Made by a program: the position numbers and the translations under genes. A model generated the notes under the pieces. It did not search any database and had not been told where the DNA came from. It worked only from the letters and a program-made list of their open reading frames with translations. From positions 62,001-126,000 of the forward strand of contig JAIQDT010014666.1 of the NCBI GenBank assembly GCA_021521415.1: 64,000 nucleotides of DNA, in the 5' to 3' direction. This document shows positions 34,287 through 46,176 of the stretch, in pieces. The stretch's first letter is position 1; each line of letters starts with the position of its first letter. The DNA is from Bidens hawaiensis. Lineage: Eukaryota > Streptophyta > Magnoliopsida > Asterales > Asteraceae.

Positions 34287-35200
34287 TCATTTAACTAAAG
34301 TGATGCACGTGTTCGAAGCAATCTCACAAGCGCCAGACAGATGATCTGTAATCTCTTTCGTTCTAGAACAATAAGACACGGAACCATAGCATATTGGCTT
34401 TAAATGAAACGTAATGGTTCCAACGAGTTGGACAAAACTCGTTGGGAACACGCATTGAGTGAATATGCTTTTGAGTAGATCACGCATGAAATGAATCATC
34501 CACATCAAAGTCCCAAATCCATGAGTCCTTTCTATCACTGAACGCCACACCTGACAATTCATATAAAAGGGAATATAATTGCTCCTCGTAAGCTCCACCT
34601 CTAACTTGTCTCCTCCATACCTAGAGCCGCATCTACTCCTCGCTTGGAACCCCCCTTATCAAGATCCAATATGAATAATCGCAAAATGGGGAATCCCTAA
34701 CAAGGTGTCCGTCCAAAACCTAGTCTCCTTCCCATTTCACATTTTTAACGTGTTTAACGGAATAAAATCTTTTTCATGAAGGTCATGACTAGATTTAACA
34801 ATATGATGCCAACCCCCATCACCTGACCTAATTTCTTCTCTGTCAAAAACGACAACTTGATTCCCATAAATAGCTTTTAACAATTTTGACCCGAAGATCA
34901 TTTGATCTACTTAAAAATCGTCACCTCCATTTATGCAGAAGAGCCAGATTAAACCCTTTTAAGCTACCAATTTCTAACCCCCCTTGTTTTCGGCCAATAC
35001 CAAGCCAAGCCATGCCAAACCATTTTGATTGAAACTTTGAGTTTTCAGCCGAGCCTATTAGGCATAAGGAACACAAACAAAAAATAAATGTGCAAGGTAC
35101 CCGAAACATATTTTATTGTCATGTACTTACCTCCGGCTGGATAACAAATTAGTTCTTCATGTAGACAGTTTGAGGAAGAAATTACACATCTCCCAACATT
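34287..35200 (-). pseudogene. L1-type LINE remnant (end of reverse transcriptase ORF)
   Basis: On the minus strand the segment KWFGMAWLGIGRKQGGLEIG followed by SLKGFNLALLHKWR (35040-34921) is the highly conserved C-terminal stretch of plant L1 reverse transcriptase ORFs. After a stop, RSNDLRVKIVKSYLWE continues the pattern. Further on, a WMIHFMRDLL/ITDHLSGACEIA part (34598-34287) resembles the zf-RVT tail. Several stops and frame changes show it is dead. Ends were not defined. Confidence 0.75.
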
Positions 35201-36184
35201 GCAATTTATTCATATCATTTTTCCATCGATAGCCCCAAATAAACTATGGAATCTTACCTGGCTTATAACTAGTGAACTGAGCACACAAAGTAACCGTACC
35301 AAAATAAACCACCTTAATAAAAGTTTTTTTTTTCTAATTGTATGATCTTAGTAGGTGCAATGTTTATTTCTCAATATATATAATATATATTGAAAAGTTT
35401 TGATCTTATCTTTTCTCTCCTCTCATATGCTATTATAAATGAGATTTTACCGGATACATACATTTGTCTTGTAAAGACAATAAAATGATGAATTTTACTT
35501 ATCTGCTATGGTAATCAAGTCTTCTAAATCTAAGAGCCGTCACCATATGAGAAACATTCAATTACGCTTGTTAATTTTTCCTTTTTTAGATTGAGTTACG
35601 AATATTTTTGCTAATATTTTTTTTATTGTGGTGAGTATGTAAATGTGAGAATAGAAAATGATTGGGCCGACTATACAAGGGCAACAAGCATCTTATCCAC
35701 TATAGGTCAAATCTGGTGGATACTTCCAAGAGAAAGGGTGTACCGAAAATTAGGTCTAACGCTCATAGCAAGTGGCAATCTTCAACGACCGCTATATCCA
35801 TAAAATATTGCCAAAATGATGAACTTTGAGACGTGCATGTACATCTATGTGACACCCTTCACAATTAAAAAAAAGTTGTTTGCATAATTTGATTCAGTAT
35901 CTTGTTATGAATTTAAAAAATGCACAACCCATATGGAACATTATTTGGTTGGGCGGTCATAAGTGACCATTCGACTATATCAAACCAACTCTCAACTTAA
36001 TTCTTAAGTCATTGCTTTTATTGATCATAATTTTAGTTTTTTCTTACTATATTTTGATGTATAAACCAAACTAAAACATATATTGATGTGTCTTATATAG
36101 ATGTGTCCTAAAAATACACACATTAGTTATATTTGTAGCTGATATGTTTTTAACTTTATATTATTGAATCACAAACTTATGATA
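35201..36184. other. Non-genic stretch
   Basis: AT-rich DNA with no credible ORF, RNA gene or clear repeat boundary. Confidence 0.6.
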
Positions 36185-36187
36185 TAA

Positions 36188-36390
36188 GGGGCTGTTTGTT
36201 TACATCTGAATGGAACCATTCAGATGTAAACATCTGATTCATTTAGACTTCAGATTGTTTGGTTCCAAACAGAAAAACATCTGAATGATTACAATTAGGT
36301 CTGAATCATTTAGATTTGTTGGTGTTGCTGAATGGGACAGAGGCTCATTCCGACCTGACTCATTCATATCTGAATGAACCAAACAGCCCC
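36188..36390. mobile_element. Tourist-like MITE (PIF/Harbinger), 203 bp
   Basis: The inverted ends GGGGCTGTTTG and CAAACAGCCCC are perfect over 11 bp and flanked by TAA on both sides (36185-36187 and 36391-36393). Inside, CATCTGAATGG...CCATTCAGATG and further copies of the TCTGAATGA phrase in both orientations make much of it self-complementary. TAA duplication with these ends is typical of Tourist MITEs. Confidence 0.85.
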
Positions 36391-37200
36391 TAAGTCACAA
36401 TCCACACACTTGAGTGTGTGAAATATGTTTATTTGTCTATTTTACACATGAAATATCAATTATTTAGTAACCATTTGTCTATTTTACACATTTGAGTGTG
36501 TCGAATTATGATGTATCAAGTGATAAATATGTTTATTCAGTTTTACATATATTTATAAAATTACGAAAAGTTATAACACATTCAAATTGAATTAAGAAGA
36601 CATATGGATTCTTATATCTTAAAGTGATCATAAGTTAAACGAGTTGTGCATTGCTCTTTATCTTAAACAAATATTGTTTTGTTTTAGAATGAAAAGAAAA
36701 GTAAGTGCCATTATGACATTAAATTGCCCGGTAACCGAATAAGTATAAAACCTGTTTTTCTTTATTCAATTTAACTTTTGTTGGGGGTAAAACCATAAGT
36801 AGAAAGTGAAATAAGTAGAATAAAGTATGTTGACTGTTTTCATCTCCATGAATATTGGATCTTAAATGATGAATATAAGAAAGAAAAATGCATCTCTCAC
36901 CATTACCTAATTTTCAACTATATATGCATCTAACCGTGGGAATTCGACAGGAAAGTTAAAAAGGGTTGGTGGTAGTGGTGGTAACTAATCCTCAATCAAG
37001 AAGAGTATTTGCCTTAATCAATGAGGGTGGTAAGAATTATTAAAGAGAGAAACCACCAAACAAAAGATTAAAGAACACAAGAATGTGAAAGAAAGTGCTA
37101 GGAAAGTAGGAATGGTGTCATGCAATATTTATTTATTTTAACAATAAAATTTCATATTTATCTTGCACTTGCAAAACTGCTTGTTCTGGGCTTCAATAAA

Positions 37201-37474
37201 GGTTGTTAAAGTGATGTGGCGTGACAAGAGAGCTTTAACATTTTATCGGGCTTTAACGCCCAAGCGGTAAAGGAGAAAATGGTCACATGGTAATGTCTCT
37301 TTAACAAGGAAATGATGGGACTTAAATAAGAAAATGGTGAAGCTTTAACGTGGTAATGAGGCTTTAAACCACAACATGATGCTAAAGGTGTTTGTTAGTT
37401 AAAGTCTCATTGCTTACGTGACAGTGACGCGATGATTTACCTTGAGGTTTAAAGCCCCTCCACTACAACGAACC
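37201..37474. mobile_element. Probable MITE with GTTAAAGTG/CACTACAACGAACC ends
   Basis: The left end GGTTGTTAAAGTG and the complement of the right end, GGTTCGTTGTAGTGG, match with one gap. The interior repeats GCTTTAAC and its complement several times. A TAA flanks the right end; the left has TAAA, so the duplication is not exact. Confidence 0.5.
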
Positions 37475-37504
37475 TAATAATTTAATCCTATAACCTCACA
37501 TTTG

Positions 37505-37560
37505 AGATGAGAGAGAGAGAGAGAGAGAGAGGAGGAGGAGGAGGAGAGGGGGAGGAGAGA
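37505..37560. repeat. (GA)n/(GGA)n purine tract
   Basis: A 56-bp pure-purine plus-strand run of GA then GGA units. Such tracts can form triplex DNA and vary in length. Confidence 0.9.
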
Positions 37561-37879
37561 GCTTATTTTTCTCTTAGGGGGCGAAGTAGGTAGCATGGGG
37601 TTAGTAACGATTAGTATCTGCATAACTTCGTACCGTCAGCTTCGGTACCGATGCAAACATCATCCCAACCGGCTTCTTAAAGCTGACACCCCAAGCACAC
37701 AATCAACATGCATCGGTCATATGACCATTTTCAAACATTCTTGTTTTTCTGAATTAATATTGAACCCTATAAATATTTTTGAAAGTTTTACACACCATTT
37801 TTATACAATTCTCTCCTACAATATTTTACACATTCTTGTCCAACTTGATGAATCACTTTAATTTTTATGGAAATTTAAA

Positions 37880-38380
37880 CCGATTTCTAGTGAAAATTTT
37901 GTTAGTGAATCTTCAAAGAGATCGCTAATAATTCCTCGTAAAAGGACACTTGGTAATCATTTGGTGGAAAAGCTATCTGTAAAAGTACCGCAATTACTAA
38001 CGTATTCCCGACGAAAATTTTGTTGGTGAATCTTCAAAGTGATCGTTGGTAATCCGCCCGTAAAAGGGCACTTGATAATCATTTGATGGAAAAGCTAGTG
38101 GCAAAAGCACCTCAATTTCGACACAATCATCATTGTCAGTAATTTGTCACTGATAATAGCATTCTGATCTCTTAGTAAATTTTGTCGGTAAATACATTAT
38201 CCACACCACCTTTTCTTACGAAATATTATTGAGGGATTAACTAGAGATCCGCTGTCACTAACAATTTTCTGGCTAATAATACATTATCCACACCTTTCTT
38301 GTGAAATATTATCGAGGGACTAACTAGAGATCCGCTTTCACTAACAACACTAACAATTTTCTGGCTAATAATATGCCTAT
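37880..38380. repeat. Two sets of tandem repeats (about 120 bp and about 88 bp units)
   Basis: A unit with GAAAATTTTGTTAGTGAATC, GTAAAAGG and ACTTGGTAATCATTTG starts near 37890 and again near 38013. A second unit with AAATACATTATCCACACC, GAAATATTAT and ACTAGAGATCCGCT starts near 38190 and again near 38275. No ORF is present. They could be subterminal repeats of a DNA transposon; no ends were found. Confidence 0.65.
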
Positions 38381-38382
38381 AA

Positions 38383-38666
38383 GTCTATGTGTAATGGGCC
38401 GACAAGGGATGGTTTTTGGGTGATGTTTGGCTAAAACACCGCGCCCCCCGGACGATATGTGGGGTGAGAGGGTGAGGGGGGGGGGATAGATTTGTCGTTG
38501 GTTGGGTTTAAAAGATTATTATTATTTTATTAATGGACCAATGACAACCAGGGGGTAGGTTGATGTGAAACGCCACTACACCCTAAGTGAAAATAGTCAC
38601 TCTGCTTACGTGACGTAAAGTATCGAAAATCCCCTCAATTTTTGTAGCCTTCCACTACACATAGCC
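38383..38666. mobile_element. Tourist-like MITE, 284 bp
   Basis: The left end GTCTATGTGTAATGG pairs with the right end, whose complement is GGCTATGTGTAGTGG. TAA flanks both sides (38380-38382 and 38667-38669). The interior has a G-rich run (GGTGAGGGGGGGGGG near 38470) but no ORF. Confidence 0.75.
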
Positions 38667-41597
38667 TAATTATAACGTGAGATATGCCATGACGCTAATG
38701 AATTATATATAGATTTAAAAGAGGTAACAAGTTAATATACTTTTTAACATGAAGTCTAATAAGTGGGCATATAGTGTAAGTTTATTAAGGTAGATATTTT
38801 GTCACATATGTTGTGATGTCTACTTGTCTTGTATTGATGGTCAAAATCAACAGAAAGGGAGGTTGGGTTGGTGACAGGTCAGGCAAAAGGAAATTTACTT
38901 GGTGGTGGTAATTATTTAAAAATAGCTTAGTGACTGTCACTGGTTGTGGGGCCGATGTAGACACTGTTGTTTTCCTAGGTCAGTTTAAGGTGGTGGCCGG
39001 TGGATAACAATTGATGGGCAACATTATCAATGGTGACATGTCTCGTGTTTCAAGCCAAGAGTGATATTATATCAACGTGGAACATCTTGATTTTGAATTT
39101 TGATGATAGAACATCAAGGAAACAATGTGGTTTATATGACTTATCATTTATGTGTTAAAACGTATGTTCACATCATTTCTTTAATAAAACCGAACATCTA
39201 TAGATAATTTATGGTAGATAACGAAGACGAGAGATGCATGATCATTAAATAAACAAGATTAGTTTATAGATAAACATTGAAAATTTAATTTTATGTAGAT
39301 GACGAAGACATGACATGCCACATAATACAAACGATAAAGAAAAACTTTGAAGGAGAGACTTTTATATGCGTATTTAGAGCACCACAAATTTTTATCCAAA
39401 CACTATAGTATATATTTTTAGTTATTAAATTATTTATTATGCATTTGGTTCTTGAGACTTGGTCATAGTTTGTTTTCAAAACATTGACGCAAAACTAATC
39501 CTAAATTGAAAAGAAGAAAAAAAAATGTTTATATATTAAGAAGCTTATAGAACACTCTCACAATTGTCGATTAGTTTTAGAGTGACGCATGTGGACTTAT
39601 TCGTGAGACAACTAGCTTAGATAACACCGTCGTTGACTCTACTAAAAAATGATCATAAATGTTATCTAAGTTTGCGAAAACTAGGATTGAGAAGTACATA
39701 ACGATGGTCACGAGGAACCCATCTACTGTTTGGTGTGATCACCAACAATTTGATTAAGATTTTAGTGATCCTTTATGTACGTAGTAAACAAGGCAGGAAC
39801 CTTTTATGAACACAAAGTATTGACTATAATTCCAAGATTACGTTTACAAAGGGCTGTAGATAAGTGTGCAAACACATGTGGATTCTCCTTGTTTCTTTGA
39901 CCAATTACTTCAAAAAACATTTTATTTTCTTTTTTATTTTAACTAGATTCTTGCCCATGTATTGTTGTGCACGAGCTTAATGTTTGGTGTGTGTTGAAAC
40001 TCAGTGGAAACTCAATTAAAATAAAAGGTGATAAACTTACATTAAAACCAATTAATAAAAATTGAATTACAGTAATTTTGAAGAATATATTTTTTGGTGA
40101 ATCAATTCATGATTAAATATGTAAGTCACAATGCTAGAATTAAATCTATTGATAAAGAAAATCTTGAAATTTCCTCATACCCAACTCAAAAAATGATATG
40201 CCCATAAACAATAACTGGAAATTAACTATATGAATAAATGGAATATGTACATGAAAAGGATGTTAGATGTTGTTGTGATACCAAAATCTTAGTCATATGT
40301 ACACAAAAGGGATGCTAGACGTTGTTGTACGCTAAACAAAGTAAGAAGTACTACTGATGAATACTACCATTTTGTGAGACAACACCAATTTCACAACTAA
40401 TAGGCTTTAATAGATTGATTTCGAGACATATTCATTTATGGAGACTGGTATTACGTGACACTGGTAATAGAGTACACATGCCATATAATATTCAATATTT
40501 GTTTTTATTTACTCAACCAATTATGTAAATAGATAGAAGAGGAAAGAGAAGATAATGTGATTGATTCATGTATATGTTTATTAATCAAAGTTTGTAATGT
40601 TTGTGTTAGGATTAATAGCACTGGGAACAGGTTTTAACCGAACCATGAGACCAAACAATATTAGGAACTAGTTTTTATCCCCCGTATTACAGGGTTGTTT
40701 TATATTATTTGTTCTAATATTTATTTACTTTTTGAATTAATATTTTTTATTGTATGTAAGTTAATAATATATTTATGGTTAGATGATAAATTGTTTCACA
40801 AATAAATGATATGTTATAACCCTGTTTAAAAGCTATATGGTTTTGATGAGACCCAAGACCCGTTTATTTCTTTTACTATAAAATTGGTTTTTAATTATAA
40901 ATAATATTTATGAAAGTTAATAATATACTTATGGTTTAATAAAACCAGTACCCATTTATTTTTTTTTACTATAAAATTGGTTTTTTAATTTAAATAATAC
41001 ATATATCTTTTTTAAAATAAATAAGATATTAATTTTTAGTATATCCTATTTTATAGGATTTTTACATCAATAATTTGATGAGAATAATTTTTAATTTAAT
41101 GAGATGTTATAACCCGTTTAAGAAATATCTGGGTTTGGTAAGACCCATGCCCATGAATTCGGGTCAAATGCATGAGAAACCTCTATTTAAAAATTAAGCA
41201 AATCTGGTGACTCCAAAAAAAGGGGAGCGACCACATCGCGATACGTAGGATTTTTATGTTTTCGTTTATATATATTATATATTATATATTATAGATAGAT
41301 ATAATATTTTGCTGTAAAGTTATATACATATGCATGGGCTAGAGTAGTCTACAACTTTAGGCCTGATCTGTTATGTATTTAGCCCAACGTATATGGCCCA
41401 AGTGTGACCATTAGGAATTAGATATTTAGATGTTTAGATACGTAATATTAACCAATGAACAAAGAAGTCCTAGTGGTTCGTTGGTAACCAGGGTGGCCTT
41501 TGGGGCTCGTTTACCCTTGTGGGCCGGTCTTTCAGGCTCGCTAGGGAAAGCGTCATCTTGAGTCGGTTGCATGTGTTCGGCAAACGGGTCTACTTCC
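38667..41597. other. Non-genic, repeat-poor to AT-rich stretch
   Basis: No credible gene. A GTTATAACCC...GACCC phrase recurs near 40814-40862 and 41105-41152, and an AACTAGNTT-start phrase near 39955 and 40668, probably degraded repeats. A TA-rich run lies near 41265-41305. Confidence 0.5.
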
Positions 41598-42315
41598 CAC
41601 TAGTACACAAATGAGCAGAAGGTGCAATGGGTAAAATACAGAAGATGCGGTTCCAAGACTCCACCGCACATTTTGACAAAGTTCATCATAATTTAATTAT
41701 TTGATGAATGTAAATGAAGAAGGTGCGGTTTCAAAAAAAACAAATTAAAGTTTGAATAAGTTCAAATACAAAAGATGCGGTTTCAAGTCCTTTTGAACGA
41801 ATGACTATATTTTATCTTCTTTCACTATGCACACTCAATACTTTAAATCTCTTCTTCCTCACAACAAGAAAAAAAAACTCAAATAAATTTTGTCATTTAA
41901 TTAAATGTATGTTTTAATTTTAAGAGATATTTTATACATGATATATATGTCAACATATGCATTTAAGATAATCTTTTAGAGAATACCTTTGGGATTGTCT
42001 AAATAGAGATAACTTTTGGATTGACTCATTTGGGCATGCTTTTTGAATGTTATATCTCATTAGGATGTATATACATTTTAACGTGTTGACTATTTTAAGA
42101 AAAAAACGGTAGCTTTTTCTTCTATTCCATCGGGTTTGCGTTTTATACGCATACTTGAGGAGTTAAGGGGAATGCTGCCGATTTTTTTTAAATAGTTAGC
42201 ACGTTAAAATGTATACATATGAGATAGACTATCCAAAAAGTGGGTTAGGATCCACTACCTTAGAGCACTGGTTTACATACATTTACATCACTTGTTTATG
42301 TATCTTAATTTTCAG

Positions 42316-43290
42316 ATGGATCGTGATGATTGGATGCACAAAGCTTTGCGACAATCCGAAATTTACGTGGGAGGTGTTAAAAGGTTTTCATAGAGTTGCC
42401 GAAGCACATCACGCTTATAAAGGAAGTAGGTCGATTTGCTGTCCTTGTTTCAAATGTCAAAACTTTTAATTATTGTAATGATACCAATGAAATTGAGGCA
42501 CATTTGTTCGAAAATGGTTTTAAGCCTAGATACCATTGTTGGTCAAGGCATGGAGAATCACCAGCTGATTTTAGCACGTCATCAAACACTAATGATAACA
42601 CGTATAACAATGACCCATTAAACCTTAACGGTGATGATGAAAAATCTAATGACCCCAAAGACGATGATAACCATTCAAATGATCGCAATGACAACGTAAA
42701 TGAAATGTTACATTATATGGAGACTAACATCGGTGATGCCGAAATTGAAAATTTACAACACCTGTTTGAAGATGCAGAAAAACCGTTATATCCCGGCTCT
42801 AATTTTAAGAAACTTGATGCAGCGTTGAACTTGCTTAACTTAAAGTTAAAAAATGGATGGAGCGATAAAAGTTTCATAGAATTGTTAGTGTTTTGGCATA
42901 ACAGGCTTCCGAGGAACAATGAATTACCATTTACAACATACCAAGTAAAGAAGTTGATGCGTCCTATGGGATTAGAAGTTGAAAGAATACATGCATGTCC
43001 AAATCATTGTATACAGTATAGAAATTACTATGAAAATAAACATAAATGTGTTGTGTGTGGTGCCTCAAGGTATAAATAGATAAATGATTCGGGTGACGTT
43101 GGCGATGAGATGATAAAAAACGATTGCCGACTAAAGTATTGTGGTATCTCCCTATTATACCGAGACTGAAAATGTTATTTTCAAACGAAAAATAAGCCAA
43201 GTTATTACGTTGGCATTCAGAAGAACGTGTAATTGACGGAAAACTAAGACACGTGGCGGTTTCACCCTAATGGCAAACCATTGATAACAA
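42316..43290 (+). pseudogene. TNP2-like CACTA transposase, N-terminal remnant
   Basis: Reading MDRDDWMHKALRQSEIYVGG at 42316 starts the transposase-associated domain. A shift by 42391 leads to AYKGSRSICCPCFKCQN, and a second shift leads to NEIEAHLFENGFKPRYHCWS (42396-43079 frame), then LKNGWSDKSFIELL, PMGLEVERIHACPNHC and CVVCGASRYK, all TNP2 landmarks. A stop at 43077-43079 and further shifts follow, but LRWHSEERVIDGKLRHVA is readable to the Gypsy junction. Across that junction, IDNKYRVFGKEA continues at 53544-53573. Dead gene: at least two frameshifts and several stops. Confidence 0.88.
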
Positions 43291-43386
43291 GTGTAACACT
43301 GGGTCCTTTACCCGATTTAATTTAGGCTTAAAAATACTAACATAGAAAGTACAGGGACCAAAAGTGCAAATTCTGAAAATTTGCTC

Positions 43387-43606
43387 CCATCGCGGTACGC
43401 GACCGGGTAACAGTTAACCCATCGCATAGCGCGATGGGCTTGGTGAGCCACCGGACACGTGTCCAACACCGTGTCAACACGTGGCGCAATGTGACAGGCC
43501 ACGTGTCACCACCGCATAAGGCGGTGTAAAAGTGCGGCATCGTGATACGCGATGGGTCACCAAGACCCTATCGCGTACCGCGATGGGGTCCAATTTCGGC
43601 TATAAA
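43387..43606 (+). promoter_or_regulatory. Gypsy U3: CG-rich palindromes, three G-boxes and TATA box
   Basis: Short palindromes built on ATCGCG...CGCGAT lie near 43388-43407, 43418-43439, 43539-43556 and 43568-43588, plus a CACCGC-ATAAG-GCGGTG hairpin near 43509-43525. Between them are GGACACGTGTCC (43453-43464), AACACGTGGC (near 43477) and GCCACGTGTC (near 43499), all with the CACGTG G-box core. TATAAAGG follows at 43601. The same set is in the 3' LTR (about 51903-52125) and in the antisense relative (about 59820-60120). G-boxes bind bZIP/bHLH factors in plants (known); use here is inferred. Confidence 0.65.
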
Positions 43607-44362
43607 GGGGGGGGGGGGGGGTGACGGGCATAAGCTCCATTCATCCCAAAAACACCTTTCTTTACACACACATAGCCTTGGGAAGCGTACCCCGTTGCCT
43701 TAACAAGCCGACCTGCTGTTTTCTCGTATTTCGTGCAAGAAACGAAGTTATAATCAAGTAGCAATCACTTAGGCGAGTAGATCAAAGATCCTGCCTTTCT
43801 CTTATTATCAATCTAAGTGTCCGCTTTAAGGTTGGGTTTACGTTTAAGTTATTTGAATTATAGCTTAGACTATCAATCGAGGCTATGGCCTTTAACCTTG
43901 ATCGTATTTTACAAATCATTCACAATCATGTTTTCAAAAAAGTTTCTTCATGATGAAGTTATGATTAAATAAAAGATATTTTGATGGGCATGTAGTAACT
44001 GGAAAGGGGATATCACTAGTAGTAAGTTTCTTGACTAAGGAAAAGTAATTCGTATAAATCCCAATCAACCGAGGGACCCGTTTACTTAACTGGAGAAACT
44101 TACCAACGTGTTGAACCTATTAGACCAAAGCATGCTATATCAAACGTCACATAAAACCAAGGGTTTTCATTAATAATCAAAGATAAACGATTTCAAGGTT
44201 AAGCTTACAATCATAGCTTAATCATCATTCAAATCATTCATATAAACCTATTTATGTATAGGTTAACATCATTCACAATCAAACAATCAATCAGTCAAGG
44301 GTTTTCAACACCGACGGTACAGGTGAATACGTTAACCTTTTCAATCAGTCAAAACATATTTA

Positions 44363-44556
44363 GAGAGGAAGGAGCACTCATTGTTACTACCCATGTATCG
44401 GCCAATCTTGTACCACCACTTCAATTCAACCATCAAGTACCCACAAACCACAAATTTACTGGTAGCACCTACCCACAAGTACCCTAATTATTTTTTTCTT
44501 TTAATTTATAAACTAAACAATTAATTTAATTAAAATTAAAATTTCATTAGAATTAT

Positions 44557-44597
<41 letters not shown>

Positions 44598-45345
44598 GAG
44601 TTTTGGTACCGCAAGACCCCTATTGGGCCACTTGGTCAAACATAACGAAAACCGACCGAAAGTTAATTTTGTTTATATGTTTTAGTTTCAGTACCATAAC
44701 GAACATGACGGAAATCTATCGTATTAGCGTAATTTGACCTCCTCAACGGCCGGGATTAACAACGGTCGGGTTATACCAATTCTCGAGTTTTACCGACCGA
44801 TGATGCCCCATTGGTCCACCACGATTTTTAGTTTTTTTTTGTATTATTTTTGGCTTTAGTTCCTATATAGTAACACGTGTAACCGAAATCAGCCGAATTC
44901 GCGTTGACTTACCGACTCGACGCTTGGGTTCGAACCGCCCCCTCATTTGCTTGAACCAGACCCACGGGATTTCTTTGCTTGAACCCACGACGATTGTTTG
45001 TTTATCCATGGCTAAATTGATTTCACATTGTGAATTATATAGATATATGAACACTGGTGGAGGCTGTGACTGTGAAATGGTGGTTTCCATAGTATATATA
45101 TCCAATTGGATAGATATAGAACCACCGTTAGTGGAGTTTGTGATTGTGTAAAATATACATTATTAATTGTTTTGAATTTTCCCAAGACTAATAAATAATC
45201 ATCTAAAGTCAAAATATGTGGTTGTTTTACACGACAAAGTTTTACCGTGAAACCAAGCCGTCCACCCTACCCACATGGGTGGCGGTGGTATTACCGCATG
45301 GCTTCCAACCCATGTTGCCTTTGACATAGGGTGCCCCGGCCCCTC
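44363..45345. mobile_element. PIF/Harbinger-like non-autonomous insertion in the Gypsy 5' LTR, 983 bp
   Basis: Present in the 5' LTR and absent from the 3' LTR, which gives the empty site directly. A 3-bp TTA is duplicated (44360-44362 and 45346-45348). Ends are imperfect inverted repeats: GAGAGGAAGGAGCACTC against the complement of the right end, GAGGGGCCGGGGCACCC. Inside, a (TA)n run lies at about 44561-44593. No transposase ORF is seen. TTA duplication fits Harbinger. Confidence 0.8.
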
Positions 45346-46033
45346 TTATACTCAATGAGACGAACGGGTGTTTGTCTTAACTAGTCAATCAATGTCTACA
45401 TGAGATCGAGTAATCTCTAAAACGTTATAATACAAAGTAGAGAATAAAATCAACTCAGACCGAATACGCATGTGTATGGATCCAAACATAACTGTTAAAG
45501 CTCAATCAATCAATCAAAGGCAATGAAGCCACGAGCTCAAACGGTCATGACCAGTTCTCAGTTCAGGGCCGTTTGGCTCGGGGAATACAGTTGTGTGTGT
45601 AGGGCAGTGGTACATATACCGGAAGTAGAAACGCTTCCGCTGAGATTGTCAAGAAAACTAAATTTGTATTGTAATCGTCATTCAAAATGTTTTATTGAGT
45701 CATACGTGTTCACCAGCATATAGCTGACGTATTTTTCCAACCCATTGCAGGTAATTAAGCATAAGTAGCATTAGCAAGGATTGGGGTCTATATGAAGATA
45801 GAAGCGCATGACGAGATGGATCCGTTTTTGATAAACAAATCCTTGTATTATGAAACATATATTTTATAAACTATACTTGGGTGTTTAATTCCCAAGTAAA
45901 TTTTCAATGTAAATTAAAATTATATTCAACCTAAAGTCTTCCGCTAAAATTAACCCATAAACTCTGATATATCTACAAAACAGGTACCAACTTGTGGTCA
46001 CACGCCTAGGCCCTAAGTCGGGGTGTGACAGGT

Positions 46034-46046
46034 TGGTATCAGAGCC
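46034..46046 (+). other. Primer-binding site for initiator tRNA-Met (Gypsy)
   Basis: TGGTATCAGAGCC lies four bases after the 5' LTR, the standard plant iMet primer site. Confidence 0.93.
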
Positions 46047-46176
46047 ATCGGTTTCAGCGAATTAGGTATTAAACATTAGTACCTAATCTTTAACCATTAT
46101 TATGATCATTATTATTATTCGTAGGGATAAGATAGGATTGGTAAACCTCATATCCCTAATCTAACTAAAAGTTCAG

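Larger units (their letters stand above)
43292..46030 (+). repeat. 5' LTR of the Gypsy element (with 983-bp insertion)
   Basis: 2,739 bp long against 1,734 bp for the 3' LTR. The extra length is the element at 44363-45345 plus its 3-bp duplication and small indels. U3 holds palindromes, G-boxes and a TATA box at 43601. Confidence 0.93.

Noticed and set aside
42964..43200. 78-codon minus-strand ORF over the TNP2 remnant
   Set aside because: Antisense shadow of transposase coding sequence.
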